DNA of 29,299 nucleotides from UBA4722 sp041690995 (GTDB lineage Bacteria > Pseudomonadota > Gammaproteobacteria > DSM-16500). The notes beneath the pieces are model-generated. The model worked only from the letters and a program-made list of their open reading frames with translations. It ran no database searches and was not told the DNA's origin. Below are positions 7,722-16,641 of this stretch, piece by piece. The stretch is from positions 1 through 29,299 of the forward strand of contig JBEPVM010000021.1 of assembly GCA_041690995.1 (NCBI GenBank), written 5' to 3'. A program made the translations under genes and the position numbers. Within the stretch, counting starts at the first letter, position 1, and each line of letters starts with the position of its first letter.

Positions 7722-8195
7722 TTACCCCGGGATTGGATCGTGTGGGATTGAATCGTGCGGTACGGGTTGCGTAATTAAGCCTACACTTTTAGCGCCTGCT
7801 TGCTGCAATAAAACCATTGCCTCAACTACTTTTCCATAATTCGCACTTTTATCACCGCGTACTAATACAGGGCGTTGCTCACCTGCGGCTGTACTTGCTG
7901 TTAATTGCGTTGTCACCAAATGACTTAAAACTTGAGGTGTCACAGGCTGATTCGGCTTGCTTGCAATATTTAAGTAAAAATGACCTGCATTGTCGATTGT
8001 CACAATGAGCGGCTCTTTTTGATCGGGCGGTAATGCTTTTGATTCCGTATTAGGTAAATCAATTTTAACGCCTTGCGTCAACAAAGGCGCAGTAATCATA
8101 AAAATCACTAATAAGACAAGCATCACGTCAATAAACGGAACAACGTTAATCTCAGCAATGGGTTGACGTGACCTGCGTTGATGAAAATGAGCCAT
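7722..8195 (-). CDS. tolR: Tol-Pal motor subunit TolR
   Basis: An ExbD/TolR-family inner-membrane protein that couples proton flow through TolQR to TolA. 157 residues. A short basic N-terminus is followed by one membrane helix (about 19-38) containing Asp23 in NVVPFIDVMLVLLV, the conserved proton-carrying aspartate, and by a periplasmic domain (PLIVTIDNAGHFYLN, VLVRGDKSANYGKVVEAMVLLQQAGAKSVGL). The C-terminal tail PHDSIPHDPIPG is a small lineage-specific repeat. It starts 6 nt after the tolQ stop. Confidence 0.96.
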   Translation of the reverse strand: MAHFHQRRSRQPIAEINVVPFIDVMLVLLVIFMITAPLLTQGVKIDLPNTESKALPPDQKEPLIVTIDNAGHFYLNIASKPNQPVTPQVLSHLVTTQLTASTAAGEQRPVLVRGDKSANYGKVVEAMVLLQQAGAKSVGLITQPVPHDSIPHDPIPG

Positions 8196-8201
8196 TGTGC
8201 C

Positions 8202-8903
8202 TTACCTCACTGTATCCATTTGGCTAACTCTTTGTTGTGCCTGGCGAAATAAAATATTCGCAAATTCATCTTGAAAAGCATCAAAGCGATTCAGTAAACG
8301 TCCAATTTCTGTGGCATAGCGATTATACGCAATCACGGCTGGAATCGCTGCAAATAAACCCATGGCTGTCGCAACCAATGCTTCTGCAATTCCGGGTGCG
8401 ACCATCGTAATTGTCGCTTGTTGTGCATGCGCGAGTGCGCGGAATGACAACATAATCCCCCACACTGTACCAAACAATCCAACATAAGGGCTGGTTGAAC
8501 CGACTGTCGCTAATAGAGGCAGATGTAATTCTAATTTATCTTGTTCTCGCATTTGCGCCACTTTCATTGCGCGCTTGGCGCTCTCCATCATTTCTTCTGC
8601 CGTTGCAGAGGCTGTTTTATGCAGGCGTAAAAATTCTTTAAACCCTGCCAGGAAAATCGCCTCCATGCCCTGCGCGCCTGCTTTGTCTTGTTGACTATTC
8701 GAATATATTTCTGACAAATCACCTCCTGACCAAAAGGTATTTTCAAATTGCTTTGTCGTATTTCGTATTTCTTTGATATACAGCGAACGCTGTAAGATAT
8801 AAGTCCAGGAAGCAATAGAAGCGCCTGCCAAAAATAACAATACCAGCTTTACGATCATGCCAGCATTCATAAAATAAGCCCACAAAGAGGAATCAATATT
8901 CAC
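8202..8903 (-). CDS. tolQ: Tol-Pal motor subunit TolQ
   Basis: A MotA/TolQ/ExbB-family proton-channel protein. 233 residues with three membrane helices (about 12-35, 130-158, 165-192). The conserved block PLLATVGSTSPYVGLFGTVWG and IAEALVATAMGLFAAIPAV are the family signatures. The start is a GTG at 8903 with GGAG 8 nt upstream. The usual upstream ybgC thioesterase is absent here; instead a divergent accessory gene occupies the other side of the promoter. Confidence 0.96.
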   Translation of the reverse strand: MNIDSSLWAYFMNAGMIVKLVLLFLAGASIASWTYILQRSLYIKEIRNTTKQFENTFWSGGDLSEIYSNSQQDKAGAQGMEAIFLAGFKEFLRLHKTASATAEEMMESAKRAMKVAQMREQDKLELHLPLLATVGSTSPYVGLFGTVWGIMLSFRALAHAQQATITMVAPGIAEALVATAMGLFAAIPAVIAYNRYATEIGRLLNRFDAFQDEFANILFRQAQQRVSQMDTVR

Positions 8904-8954
8904 GGTTCATTCTCCATTACTATTTCTATCGTCAAATCAATTAAGCATCTGCTT

Positions 8955-8983
8955 ATAGTATCCATCATGTTAATTAAGTGCAA
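8955..8983 (-). promoter_or_regulatory. Candidate sigma-70 promoter for the tol-pal operon
   Basis: Minus-strand TTGCAC (8978-8983), a 17-nt spacer and TACTAT (8955-8960) match the -35/-10 pattern and lie about 52 bp upstream of the tolQ GTG. Confidence 0.45.
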
Positions 8984-9099
8984 ACATTAAACCTATAAAA
9001 TATAACTATATGATTAATAACAATAAAAAATTACAAATCTTCGTCTATACTCCAAATAGAACCTAAAATTCTTCAGCAGGCTAGTGGGAGTATAAGGCT

Positions 9100-10458
9100 A
9101 TGCAAAGCAATCAAAATTTATCACTAGAGCTTATCAGTCTTGAACAAAAGCTAACGGCTTTACAAAGTCGCCTAAAAGCTAATCTGACAGTTACAGATAT
9201 TTTTTTCAATTCTATTGTTAGCAAGAAAAAAAAACTCATTCTAAATTTACAGAAGGTAGTCAAAGACCTGCATACAAAAATACCTGGTCAAACCCTTCAA
9301 AAGCAGATTATAGAAGAAATCAACGAGATCATTCCATTAGTGGACACTCTAAATCTTACTACGCAAGAAGATTTACGAGAAAAAATTACTCAACTAGCCG
9401 GATCAATTAAAAAATTCAATAAACATAAGCGCTTTAAGGAAAAAATTATCACTTTAAATTATGGCGTTAATTTGTTTACTATCATGGACTATCTTGCCAT
9501 GGGTACGAGAGGAGTTGTGACTTGTATCCTTGCTTGGAATATAGGAATGTCCAAAGCCCTGGAACATGTTAGCCCTATTTTTTACCCAATTAACGCATCA
9601 TTCATCGCTGCATCTATGTTCGTTAAACTTCTTATTACCACTGTTGAATTTTTTAGAACAAGAGGTGAAGCTAAAGAAGCTGAAATGTCTACTGAACAAG
9701 AACTGCAGAATGCAAAAATGTTGCTGAAAAAAAGCACTGCATTTCGATTCTTTATTTTTACATTTCAAGTACTGGCTGTATTGGGATTTGCAGGCGTTCT
9801 AACAACTCCACTTGGCTGGGTATTTGTTGCAGCAGCAACGCTCGTGGGATGGATTAACGAAACATTCGTGGATGTTAAGAAAGCGCAGGCTGAAAGAGAT
9901 AAATACCCAGAAGGCTCACACGAGTATGTATTAGAAGACACAGAGGTCAATAAACAAAAAAATGAAGCCGTATGGAAGTTTATGGACGTTATATCCGCAG
10001 TATTAGTCGCTTGCGGACCTATTCCTCCTGTTGGCCCTCTCTTAGCGCTTATCGGTTTAGGATTGCTTGCTATCAACCCAATAAGAGAAGGATTAACATA
10101 TCTCCATGACAAATTTTTTAAAGAAAAAAAATCTGAACCTGTGTCAACAGATGTCCATGATGAACATAAATATGAAGAAAAGGCCGCGAACGATAGAGAA
10201 TTTTCATCTACTTTTGCTGAAATACAGACAAGCTTAAGCAGTCATCCTCTAAAACAGAGGATGACTTCTACACCCGAACAGAGGATTACTTCTATAGATG
10301 AATTATTAACACCAGAACCTGAAAAAAAATCATTTAGACAGCGTCTTTCCTCTTTTTTCAGTGGATGGATGTTCACATTCACCCCTTCAGAATCTAAAAA
10401 AATGACAGAAACCGCAGAATCTTCAAATCAATCAGATACATTCACTAAGAAAAAATAA
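9100..10458 (+). CDS. Coiled-coil multi-pass membrane protein, effector candidate
   Basis: 452 residues, no recognised family and no cleavable signal. The N-terminal 120 residues are helical and rich in Lys, Gln and Glu, with heptad-like spacing. Hydrophobic segments follow at about 134-155, 160-183, 214-252 (probably two) and 295-325, with a charged loop at 185-210 and another at 255-290. The last 125 residues are hydrophilic (Lys/Glu/Ser/Thr-rich) with a small repeat (KQRMTSTPEQRITS) and a Ser/Thr/Glu-rich end, like the flexible tails of Dot/Icm substrates. The start has GGGAG 10 nt upstream. It lies on the strand opposite its core neighbours, divergent from tolQ and with its stop 1 bp from the ruvB stop, as for an inserted gene. 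Confidence 0.8.
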   Translation: MQSNQNLSLELISLEQKLTALQSRLKANLTVTDIFFNSIVSKKKKLILNLQKVVKDLHTKIPGQTLQKQIIEEINEIIPLVDTLNLTTQEDLREKITQLAGSIKKFNKHKRFKEKIITLNYGVNLFTIMDYLAMGTRGVVTCILAWNIGMSKALEHVSPIFYPINASFIAASMFVKLLITTVEFFRTRGEAKEAEMSTEQELQNAKMLLKKSTAFRFFIFTFQVLAVLGFAGVLTTPLGWVFVAAATLVGWINETFVDVKKAQAERDKYPEGSHEYVLEDTEVNKQKNEAVWKFMDVISAVLVACGPIPPVGPLLALIGLGLLAINPIREGLTYLHDKFFKEKKSEPVSTDVHDEHKYEEKAANDREFSSTFAEIQTSLSSHPLKQRMTSTPEQRITSIDELLTPEPEKKSFRQRLSSFFSGWMFTFTPSESKKMTETAESSNQSDTFTKKK

Positions 10459-10459
10459 A

Positions 10460-11485
10460 TCATCCAGTTATATCTTCAGGCATTGTGATACCAAAATGTA
10501 AATACGCATGACGGGTCGCGATACGTCCACGTGGTGTTCGCATAATAAAACCCCGCTGAATTAAAAAGGGTTCAATCACATCTTCAATGGTGCCTCTTTC
10601 TTCGCTAATAGAGGCTGCTAAACTTTCTATTCCCACTGGACCACCACCGAATTTATCAATCAAAGCTAATAATAATTTTCTATCCATCATATCAAAACCC
10701 TGGTCGTCCACGTCCAACATATCCAACGCACGCTGTACAATATCAATCGAAATCTGGCCATTGTTTTTCACTTCTGCATAATCGCGCACGCGGCGTAATA
10801 AGCGATTCGCAATACGAGGTGTTCCGCGCGAACGTCTTGCAATTTCTTCCGCACTTGGAATATTCATTGAAATCCCAAAAATATTCGCTGACCTCTGAAC
10901 AATTTGAGCAAGCTCAGCGACTTGATAAAATTCTAAACGCTGTACAATACCAAACCTGTCTCGCAAGGGAGATGTTAACAACCCTGCACGTGTGGTTGCT
11001 CCAATTAAAGTAAAGGGGGGTAAGTTTAATTTAATAGAACGTGCTGCGGGCCCTTCTCCAATCATAATATCCAATTGATAATCTTCCATCGCGGGATACA
11101 ACACTTCTTCAACCACTGGACTTAAGCGATGAATTTCATCAATAAATAAAATATCGCGTTCTTGAAGATTTGTTAATAACGCCGCTACATCTCCTGCACG
11201 CTCTAATACAGGGCCTGAGGTTTGACGTAAATTGACACCTAATTCGTGTGCAATAATATGCGCCAACGTGGTTTTACCTAACCCGGGCGGCCCAAAAATT
11301 AAGACATGATCCAATGCTTCTTGACGCGCACGTGTGGCTTGAATAAAAAGATCCATTTGCTCTCGTACAACCGATTGTCCAATATAATCTTGTAGATTTT
11401 TAGGACGAATTGCACGATCAACGACTTCTGCTTCATTCGTTTCCTGATTTAATAGAGGTGAAGCAATGCGTTCTACTTCACTCAT
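10460..11485 (-). CDS. ruvB: Holliday junction branch-migration helicase RuvB
   Basis: A hexameric AAA+ motor that drives branch migration on RuvA-bound Holliday junctions. 341 residues, normal. Walker A is GPPGLGKTT (residues 65-73), Walker B is LFIDEIHRL (Asp116-Glu117), sensor 1 lies in TLIGATTRAGLL, and the arginine-finger/sensor region is RDRFG. A C-terminal winged helix binds DNA (PRGRIATRHAYLHFG). Its ATG overlaps the ruvA stop by 4 bp (ATGA), so the two are translationally coupled. Confidence 0.98.
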   Translation of the reverse strand: MSEVERIASPLLNQETNEAEVVDRAIRPKNLQDYIGQSVVREQMDLFIQATRARQEALDHVLIFGPPGLGKTTLAHIIAHELGVNLRQTSGPVLERAGDVAALLTNLQERDILFIDEIHRLSPVVEEVLYPAMEDYQLDIMIGEGPAARSIKLNLPPFTLIGATTRAGLLTSPLRDRFGIVQRLEFYQVAELAQIVQRSANIFGISMNIPSAEEIARRSRGTPRIANRLLRRVRDYAEVKNNGQISIDIVQRALDMLDVDDQGFDMMDRKLLLALIDKFGGGPVGIESLAASISEERGTIEDVIEPFLIQRGFIMRTPRGRIATRHAYLHFGITMPEDITG

Positions 11486-12084
11486 ACCATTTCCTTTAGA
11501 GCCTGACGAATCATTTCCTCACTACTCTTAGTATTGTCATCGACTTTAGCCACTGCACGGCTTGCCTCTGCGGGCTTATAGCCTAACGCAATCATCGCAG
11601 AAATAGCATCTTGGATAATACGATTGCGTGTTTCTGGTTTTTTTACTGAACAGGCTGACTCACTCGGTAAAACAGGCTGCCAATCTGATAACTTGTCACG
11701 CATTTCAATCACTAACCGTTCTGCCGTTTTTTTTCCAACACCCGGCAAACGTACCAGGTTCGTCGTGTCATTATTTGTAATACAACGCACAAATTCGGTA
11801 GGATCCATACTCGATAAAATAGTCAAACCCAATCTTGGACCCACACCATTTACTTTCAGTAAAGTACGAAATAAAGCGCGTTCTTCACGTGCGTAAAATC
11901 CATATAAATGATGTGCATCTTCGCGCACGACAAAGTGGGTATGCAAAACAACTTCTTGGCCATTATCAGGCAAGCGATAAAAAGTACTCATGGGCGCATC
12001 AATTTCATAAGCGATGCCATGCACATCGAGCAATAGTTGAGGAGGTTGCTTTTCTAAGAGAATACCTCGCAATTGACTAATCAT
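11482..12084 (-). CDS. ruvA: Holliday junction DNA-binding protein RuvA
   Basis: A tetrameric protein that holds the four-way junction and recruits RuvB. 200 residues. An N-terminal OB fold (MISQLRGILLEKQPPQLLLDV) precedes the HhH motifs (LLKVNGVGPRLGLTILSSM and LVRLPGVGKKTAERLVIEM); a linker and a C-terminal UBA-like domain III that contacts RuvB (DAISAMIALGYKPAEASRAV) complete it. In most gammaproteobacteria ruvC is immediately upstream; here a VapBC pair and a secreted protein separate them. Confidence 0.98.
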   Translation of the reverse strand: MISQLRGILLEKQPPQLLLDVHGIAYEIDAPMSTFYRLPDNGQEVVLHTHFVVREDAHHLYGFYAREERALFRTLLKVNGVGPRLGLTILSSMDPTEFVRCITNNDTTNLVRLPGVGKKTAERLVIEMRDKLSDWQPVLPSESACSVKKPETRNRIIQDAISAMIALGYKPAEASRAVAKVDDNTKSSEEMIRQALKEMV

Positions 12085-12201
12085 AAAATATCCTGTCTTT
12101 AAACTATAAAATTAAACTATAAAGGAGATTCTACCTGAAGCAATAAAAGAGTGATATGGAATTTTCTAATCCCATAAAAATATTGCTCAGAGTAATATAT
12201 T

Positions 12202-12230
12202 GTATTACCATTACGAGGTAATAGTAATAC
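12202..12230 (+). promoter_or_regulatory. Nested inverted repeats upstream of vapB, probable operator
   Basis: GTATTAC (12202-12208) and GTAATAC (12224-12230) flank a second, inner pair ATTACC/GGTAAT (12204-12209 and 12217-12222). Adjacent GTAAT and ATTAC boxes continue on both sides (12192-12246). VapBC complexes bind such palindromes in their own promoter through the AbrB-fold antitoxin. Confidence 0.55.
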
Positions 12231-12268
12231 TTTTTATTATTACTACCTACACTTTATGAAGGAGAGTT

Positions 12269-12499
12269 ATGCGTATCACACAAAAAGGTCAAGTGACTAT
12301 ACCTGTTAATATTAGAGAAAAATACAACCTGCGACCTTATAATGAAGCTAATTTTATTGAAGAAAAAGGAAGAGTCTATCTCGTTGCTACACCTAAAAAA
12401 AATCAGCGTGGTCATACCCTAATAACTCAACTACGTGGAACAGCGACCGTACGCATGAGCACCGATGAAATTCTTGCTTTAACGAGAGGAAAAAAATGA
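12269..12499 (+). CDS. vapB: AbrB-fold antitoxin of a VapBC pair
   Basis: 76 residues with the swapped-hairpin AbrB/SpoVT DNA-binding fold at residues 1-45 (MRITQKGQVTIPVNIREKYN; EKGRVYLV) and a C-terminal tail (MSTDEILALTRGKK) of the kind that wraps the toxin. It neutralises the PIN toxin encoded next to it and represses the operon. AAGGAG precedes the ATG. Its stop overlaps the toxin start by 4 bp. Strand and content differ from the flanking ruv genes, which it separates. Confidence 0.88.
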   Translation: MRITQKGQVTIPVNIREKYNLRPYNEANFIEEKGRVYLVATPKKNQRGHTLITQLRGTATVRMSTDEILALTRGKK

Positions 12500-12915
12500 C
12501 AGGCATTCTAGTAGACTCGTGTGTTATTTTAGATATAGTCACCGAAGACCCTAAATGGTTTGAATGGTCATCCTCTATTCTGGAAAAACATGCCCGCCAA
12601 AGCCAATTATTCATTAACCCTATTATTTACGCTGAAATATCTATAGGATTTCAAAAAATTGAAGAACTGGAAACCGCATTATCTTCCTCGACTTTCAAAA
12701 AAATACCTCTGCCATGGGAAGCGTCATTCCTGGCAGGTAAAGCATTTCTTCAATACCGTAAATCAGGCGGCCACAAAGCATTGCCTTTACCCGATTTTTT
12801 CATAGGCGCACACGCAATCATTGAAGGATGGTCTTTGCTTACCCGCGATACAAAACGTTTTCAATATTATTACCCAAAATTGAAAATACTCTCTCCAGCA
12901 TTGTCTTCTCACTAA
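12496..12915 (+). CDS. vapC: PIN-domain toxin VapC
   Basis: A 139-residue PIN-domain ribonuclease. The acidic metal-binding set is present: Asp7 (ILVDSCVILD), Glu47 (IIYAEIS), Asp100 (LPLPDFFIGAHA) and Asp118 (LLTRDTKRF). The toxin therefore looks intact, unlike the other toxin-antitoxin loci in this window. VapC toxins usually cleave tRNA or rRNA; the target cannot be read from the sequence. It starts inside the vapB stop (ATGA). Confidence 0.9.
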   Translation: MTGILVDSCVILDIVTEDPKWFEWSSSILEKHARQSQLFINPIIYAEISIGFQKIEELETALSSSTFKKIPLPWEASFLAGKAFLQYRKSGGHKALPLPDFFIGAHAIIEGWSLLTRDTKRFQYYYPKLKILSPALSSH

Positions 12916-12982
12916 AGATTGAAATAAAATTAACAAATGCTTATAATAATTTTCTTAATAAATAAAAGAAAAACCTAAAAAT

Positions 12983-13570
12983 ATGAAAAAAACATTCTTT
13001 CATCTTCTAAAAACCCGAGCAATTTGGCTATGCCTATTTCTAGGTATGGCATTCAATGTTACTTTTGTAAAAGGTGCGATTGCTGTAAGTGAGCCGCCTA
13101 CAGTTAATACCTCTGATAATATTCCTGCACCCCACACTACTTATCCTTTACTCTATACAATGCATGCCAAAAAAGCTGTATTAATAAAAAATAAGAAAAA
13201 TTATACGTTAGTGTTACAGGGTTTGTATGATGATGTGAATTACAAATTTTCTTCTACGAATGTTAGCGGCACCCTGGAAACTAAAAAATTCTTAACGATG
13301 TGGCAGTCGAAAGCCAAGAAGAATGTGGAAGCAGATGTGACCGGATTACAAAAAGACAGCGCAACGATTGGCCATAACCAGTTTTATATTCGTGCGTTAT
13401 TGAGCCATCCTACCTATCTTAATAAGCATAAATTAAGGCTTACCTTACTCATCAGACATCCTAAGCTGGATATCTCTAAAAATGTTGATATGAAAAATGC
13501 CTCCTTATTCATTAATGTTTGCAGTTTATGTTTTTGTAATGATAAAAAAATTACGTGTGATAATCAGTAA
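12983..13570 (+). CDS. Small secreted protein of unknown function
   Basis: 195 residues. A basic start and hydrophobic stretch (residues 10-34, ending around VKGAIA) look like a Sec signal peptide, so the protein is probably periplasmic or secreted. The body has TLVLQGLYDDVNYKF followed by KKFLTMWQ, which reminds me of a family of small exported proteins in this group, but I cannot name it. The C-terminus has four closely spaced cysteines (180, 183, 185, 192) that could form disulfides or bind metal. There is no good ribosome site. Its last 20 bp overlap the end of ruvC on the opposite strand. Confidence 0.7.
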   Translation: MKKTFFHLLKTRAIWLCLFLGMAFNVTFVKGAIAVSEPPTVNTSDNIPAPHTTYPLLYTMHAKKAVLIKNKKNYTLVLQGLYDDVNYKFSSTNVSGTLETKKFLTMWQSKAKKNVEADVTGLQKDSATIGHNQFYIRALLSHPTYLNKHKLRLTLLIRHPKLDISKNVDMKNASLFINVCSLCFCNDKKITCDNQ

Positions 13571-14093
13571 GCGGCTTATAATTCCGCCAGCTATTGCGTT
13601 TTTTGCGCGATGGCGCGATGACACCTATTTTTTGCAAGCTAAATCGCGTATGGGCATGGCATAATGCAATCGCTAGTGCATCCGCCGCATCGGCTTGCAA
13701 CTGGCCTGCCATATTCAATAATTGTAATACCATGTGCTGCACTTGTTCTTTTTTCGCTGCACCAAAACCAACGACTGATAATTTCACTTGTCGAGCAGAA
13801 TATTCGGAAACAGGTAAATCAAGCGATGCGATGGCAGCACCGCGCGCTTGTCCTAGTTTCAGCGCAGAACCTGGATTTTGATGCATAAAAATTTGTTCAA
13901 TCGCCGCCTCATGAGGTTGATATTGGTGAATAACCGATTTAAGGGCATTATAAATTTGCTGTAATCTTGTCCCTGTATTTTCCGCAGTGACACGAATGTA
14001 CCCACTATCCAGATAAAAAGTCTTGTTGCCTTCTAATCGAATAAGGCCATAGCCTGTGATGCGAGAACCTGGGTCTATTCCTATGATGATCAT
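13551..14093 (-). CDS. ruvC: Crossover junction endodeoxyribonuclease RuvC
   Basis: A dimeric resolvase that nicks Holliday junctions. 180 residues. The catalytic acidic residues are in place: Asp7 (IIGIDPGSRITGYG), Glu66 (AAIEQIF), and Asp135/Asp138 (QADAADALAIA). It follows yebC by 21 bp and ends in a convergent 20-bp overlap with the inserted secreted-protein gene, which lies where ruvA would normally begin. Confidence 0.98.
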   Translation of the reverse strand: MIIIGIDPGSRITGYGLIRLEGNKTFYLDSGYIRVTAENTGTRLQQIYNALKSVIHQYQPHEAAIEQIFMHQNPGSALKLGQARGAAIASLDLPVSEYSARQVKLSVVGFGAAKKEQVQHMVLQLLNMAGQLQADAADALAIALCHAHTRFSLQKIGVIAPSRKKRNSWRNYKPLTDYHT

Positions 14094-14114
14094 TTTTTTC
14101 CTGTTAAAAATGAA

Positions 14115-14855
14115 TTATACTAGCGCTTCCTCCGCTATATCTGCATTCGTATAGACTTCTTGTACATCATCTAAATCTTCCAACATATCTATCAAGCGCA
14201 CTAATTTTTCTGCCGATTCTTTTTCTGTGATCGCCACCTGCAATGTCGCTGCCATCGTGACTTCTGCCTGCGCTGGCTGTAGACCTGCGGCAAGCATGGC
14301 TTTTTTAACCTGTAAAAAAATATCAGGCGCAATCGTCACATCTATACTTTTATCATCATTTACAATGACATCTTCCGCACACAATTCTAAGGCAAGCTCC
14401 AAGACGCGTTCTTCATCAACTCCTGGCGCAAACGTCATCTGACCTGTTTTATTAAATAAATAAGCCACTGAACCCTCTGTACCCAAGTTCCCCCCGCATT
14501 TAGTAAACGCATGGCGCACATCAGCGACTGTACGATTACGATTATTTGTCATGCAATCTACAATCATTGCAACGCCATAAGGTCCATACCCTTCATAACG
14601 CACTTCTTCAACTTGCTCTCCCTCCATGCCGCCCACACCACGTTTAATAGCACGGTCAATCACATCTCGTGACATATTGGCATCTAATGCCTTGTCTAAT
14701 GCAGTACGCAAACGCGGATTTGAATTCTCATCACCGCCGCCTGATTTCGCTGACACAGTGATTTCGCGAATTAATTTAGTATATAGCTTGCCGCGCTTTG
14801 CATCTTGCTTGGCTTTGTGATGCTTGATGTTTGCCCATTTACTATGACCTGCCAT
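14115..14855 (-). CDS. yebC: YebC/TACO1-family translation or transcription factor
   Basis: 246 residues, full length. It starts with the family signature MAGHSKWANIKHHKAKQD and has GGNLGTEGSVAYLFNKTG and DLDDVQEVYTNAD near the end. Members act on ribosomes stalled at polyproline or have been described as DNA-binding regulators. It sits 12 bp after aspS and before ruvC, a widespread arrangement. Confidence 0.97.
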   Translation of the reverse strand: MAGHSKWANIKHHKAKQDAKRGKLYTKLIREITVSAKSGGGDENSNPRLRTALDKALDANMSRDVIDRAIKRGVGGMEGEQVEEVRYEGYGPYGVAMIVDCMTNNRNRTVADVRHAFTKCGGNLGTEGSVAYLFNKTGQMTFAPGVDEERVLELALELCAEDVIVNDDKSIDVTIAPDIFLQVKKAMLAAGLQPAQAEVTMAATLQVAITEKESAEKLVRLIDMLEDLDDVQEVYTNADIAEEALV

Positions 14856-14867
14856 GATCCCCTTCCT

Positions 14868-16631
14868 CTACACTCTTATTTTTTCTTTTTTGATTTGAAT
14901 ACCCAATTCAATGAGTTGCGCTGGATCAACCGATGATGGCGCATCTGTTAATGGGCAAGTGGCTGTTTGCGTTTTTGGAAAAGCAATCACCTCTCGAATG
15001 GAAGAGGAATTTGTCATCAACATCGCTAAACGATCCAGACCAAATGCAATGCCTCCATGCGGCGGACAACCCAATTTTAACGCTGTGAGCAAATGCCCGA
15101 ATTTTTCTGTTGCAACCGTCTCAGACATATTTAATAAACGAAAAACAGCCATTTGTAATTCAGAAGAATGGATTCGAAGAGACCCGCCACCAATTTCACT
15201 GCCATTGAGTACCATATCGTAAGCACAGGCTAAAATTTCAGTAGGGTCCTTCTCTAACAACTCGCTACTATCTTTAATTCTCGGCGCTGTAAAAGGATGA
15301 TGGCAAGCAGTTAAACGTCCATCACTTTGCTCAAACATAGGAAAATCTACCACCCACAAGGGTCGCCAACCTTTTTCAACGAATCCACGATCATGGCCTA
15401 TGCGTAAACGCAATGCTCCCATCGCATCATTCACAATGGCTGTTTTATCCGCACCAAAGAAAATAATATCGCCTGTTTTAGCATGCGTTCTTTCAATAAT
15501 TGTATTAACAGCAGAGTCAGGCATAAATTTTAAAATAGGTGACTGTAATCCGTCAGCATTATATTTAATGTAAGCCAACCCCTTCGCCCCAAACAGGCTG
15601 ACGTAATTCGTATAATCATCAATTTCTTTACGGCTTAACCCAGCACCTCCTGGAATACATAATGCGACTACACGGCATTTGGGATCTGCTGCTGGCGCAG
15701 AAAATACTTTAAACTCTATGTTTTTTAATAAATCGGCAACATCCACTAATTCAAGCGGTATGCGCAAATCAGGTTTATCCGATCCAAAACGTAACATCGC
15801 CTCTGAATATGTCATCCGTGGAAATGGATGAGGTAACTCCACATCAAGCAATGTTTTAAATAAACCACGAATCATATTTTCCATATCATTCTGGATTTCT
15901 TTTTCTGATAAAAAAGATGTCTCAATATCTAACTGAGTAAATTCAGGTTGTCGATCTGCGCGCAAATCTTCATCACGAAAACACCGTACTACCTGGTAAT
16001 AACGATCCATCCCCGCCATCATTAATAATTGTTTAAATTGCTGTGGTGACTGCGGTAATGCAAAAAAAGAACCCTGTTTAGTACGGCTCGGTACTAAATA
16101 ATCACGCGCACCTTCAGGCGTTGCTTTTGTCAGGAATGGCGTTTCAATATCCATAAACCCGTGATCATCTAAAAAACGCCTCAAAAAACGCACCATGTTC
16201 GCACGAAATTTCATGCGATACAGCATTTCTGGACGACGTAAATCTAAATAGCGATAACGCAAACGGACTTCTTCGCTAATCTCATGATATTCATCAATCG
16301 GAAATGGCGTGGGTTCAGCCCGATTTAAAATAATGAGTTCCAATCCTTCAATTTCAATTTCACCTGTCATTAATTCTCGATTCACCGTCCCTTCAGGACG
16401 ATGGCGCACGCGCCCTTTCACTTGAACGACATATTCATTACGCAATGATTCCGCTACTCGAAATACTTCTCCTTGCCCAGGCGCAAAAACCACTTGTACT
16501 AACCCTTCACGATCACGCAAATCAATAAAAATAACACCGCCATGATCGCGGCGGCGATGCACCCATCCTGCTAACGTCACTGTCTGATCTAATTTTTCTG
16601 CTGTTATTTGCCCACAATAATCACTACGCAT
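14868..16631 (-). CDS. aspS: Aspartyl-tRNA synthetase
   Basis: A class II synthetase of bacterial type, 587 residues. An N-terminal OB anticodon-binding domain (residues 1-105, including VTLAGWVHRRRDHGGVIFIDLRD) is followed by motif 2 (FRDEDLRADRQPEFTQLD), the bacterial GAD insertion (about 280-420) and motif 3 (GGIAFGLDRLAML). It charges tRNA-Asp. Whether it also mischarges tRNA-Asn cannot be decided from this window. It follows the DUF502 gene by 10 bp. Confidence 0.98.
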   Translation of the reverse strand: MRSDYCGQITAEKLDQTVTLAGWVHRRRDHGGVIFIDLRDREGLVQVVFAPGQGEVFRVAESLRNEYVVQVKGRVRHRPEGTVNRELMTGEIEIEGLELIILNRAEPTPFPIDEYHEISEEVRLRYRYLDLRRPEMLYRMKFRANMVRFLRRFLDDHGFMDIETPFLTKATPEGARDYLVPSRTKQGSFFALPQSPQQFKQLLMMAGMDRYYQVVRCFRDEDLRADRQPEFTQLDIETSFLSEKEIQNDMENMIRGLFKTLLDVELPHPFPRMTYSEAMLRFGSDKPDLRIPLELVDVADLLKNIEFKVFSAPAADPKCRVVALCIPGGAGLSRKEIDDYTNYVSLFGAKGLAYIKYNADGLQSPILKFMPDSAVNTIIERTHAKTGDIIFFGADKTAIVNDAMGALRLRIGHDRGFVEKGWRPLWVVDFPMFEQSDGRLTACHHPFTAPRIKDSSELLEKDPTEILACAYDMVLNGSEIGGGSLRIHSSELQMAVFRLLNMSETVATEKFGHLLTALKLGCPPHGGIAFGLDRLAMLMTNSSSIREVIAFPKTQTATCPLTDAPSSVDPAQLIELGIQIKKEKIRV

Positions 16632-16641
16632 AATTTTACCT

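Noticed and set aside
13551..13570. C-terminal CDNQ of the small secreted protein as a CaaX box
   Set aside because: The two middle residues are polar/acidic, and the protein has a Sec signal.
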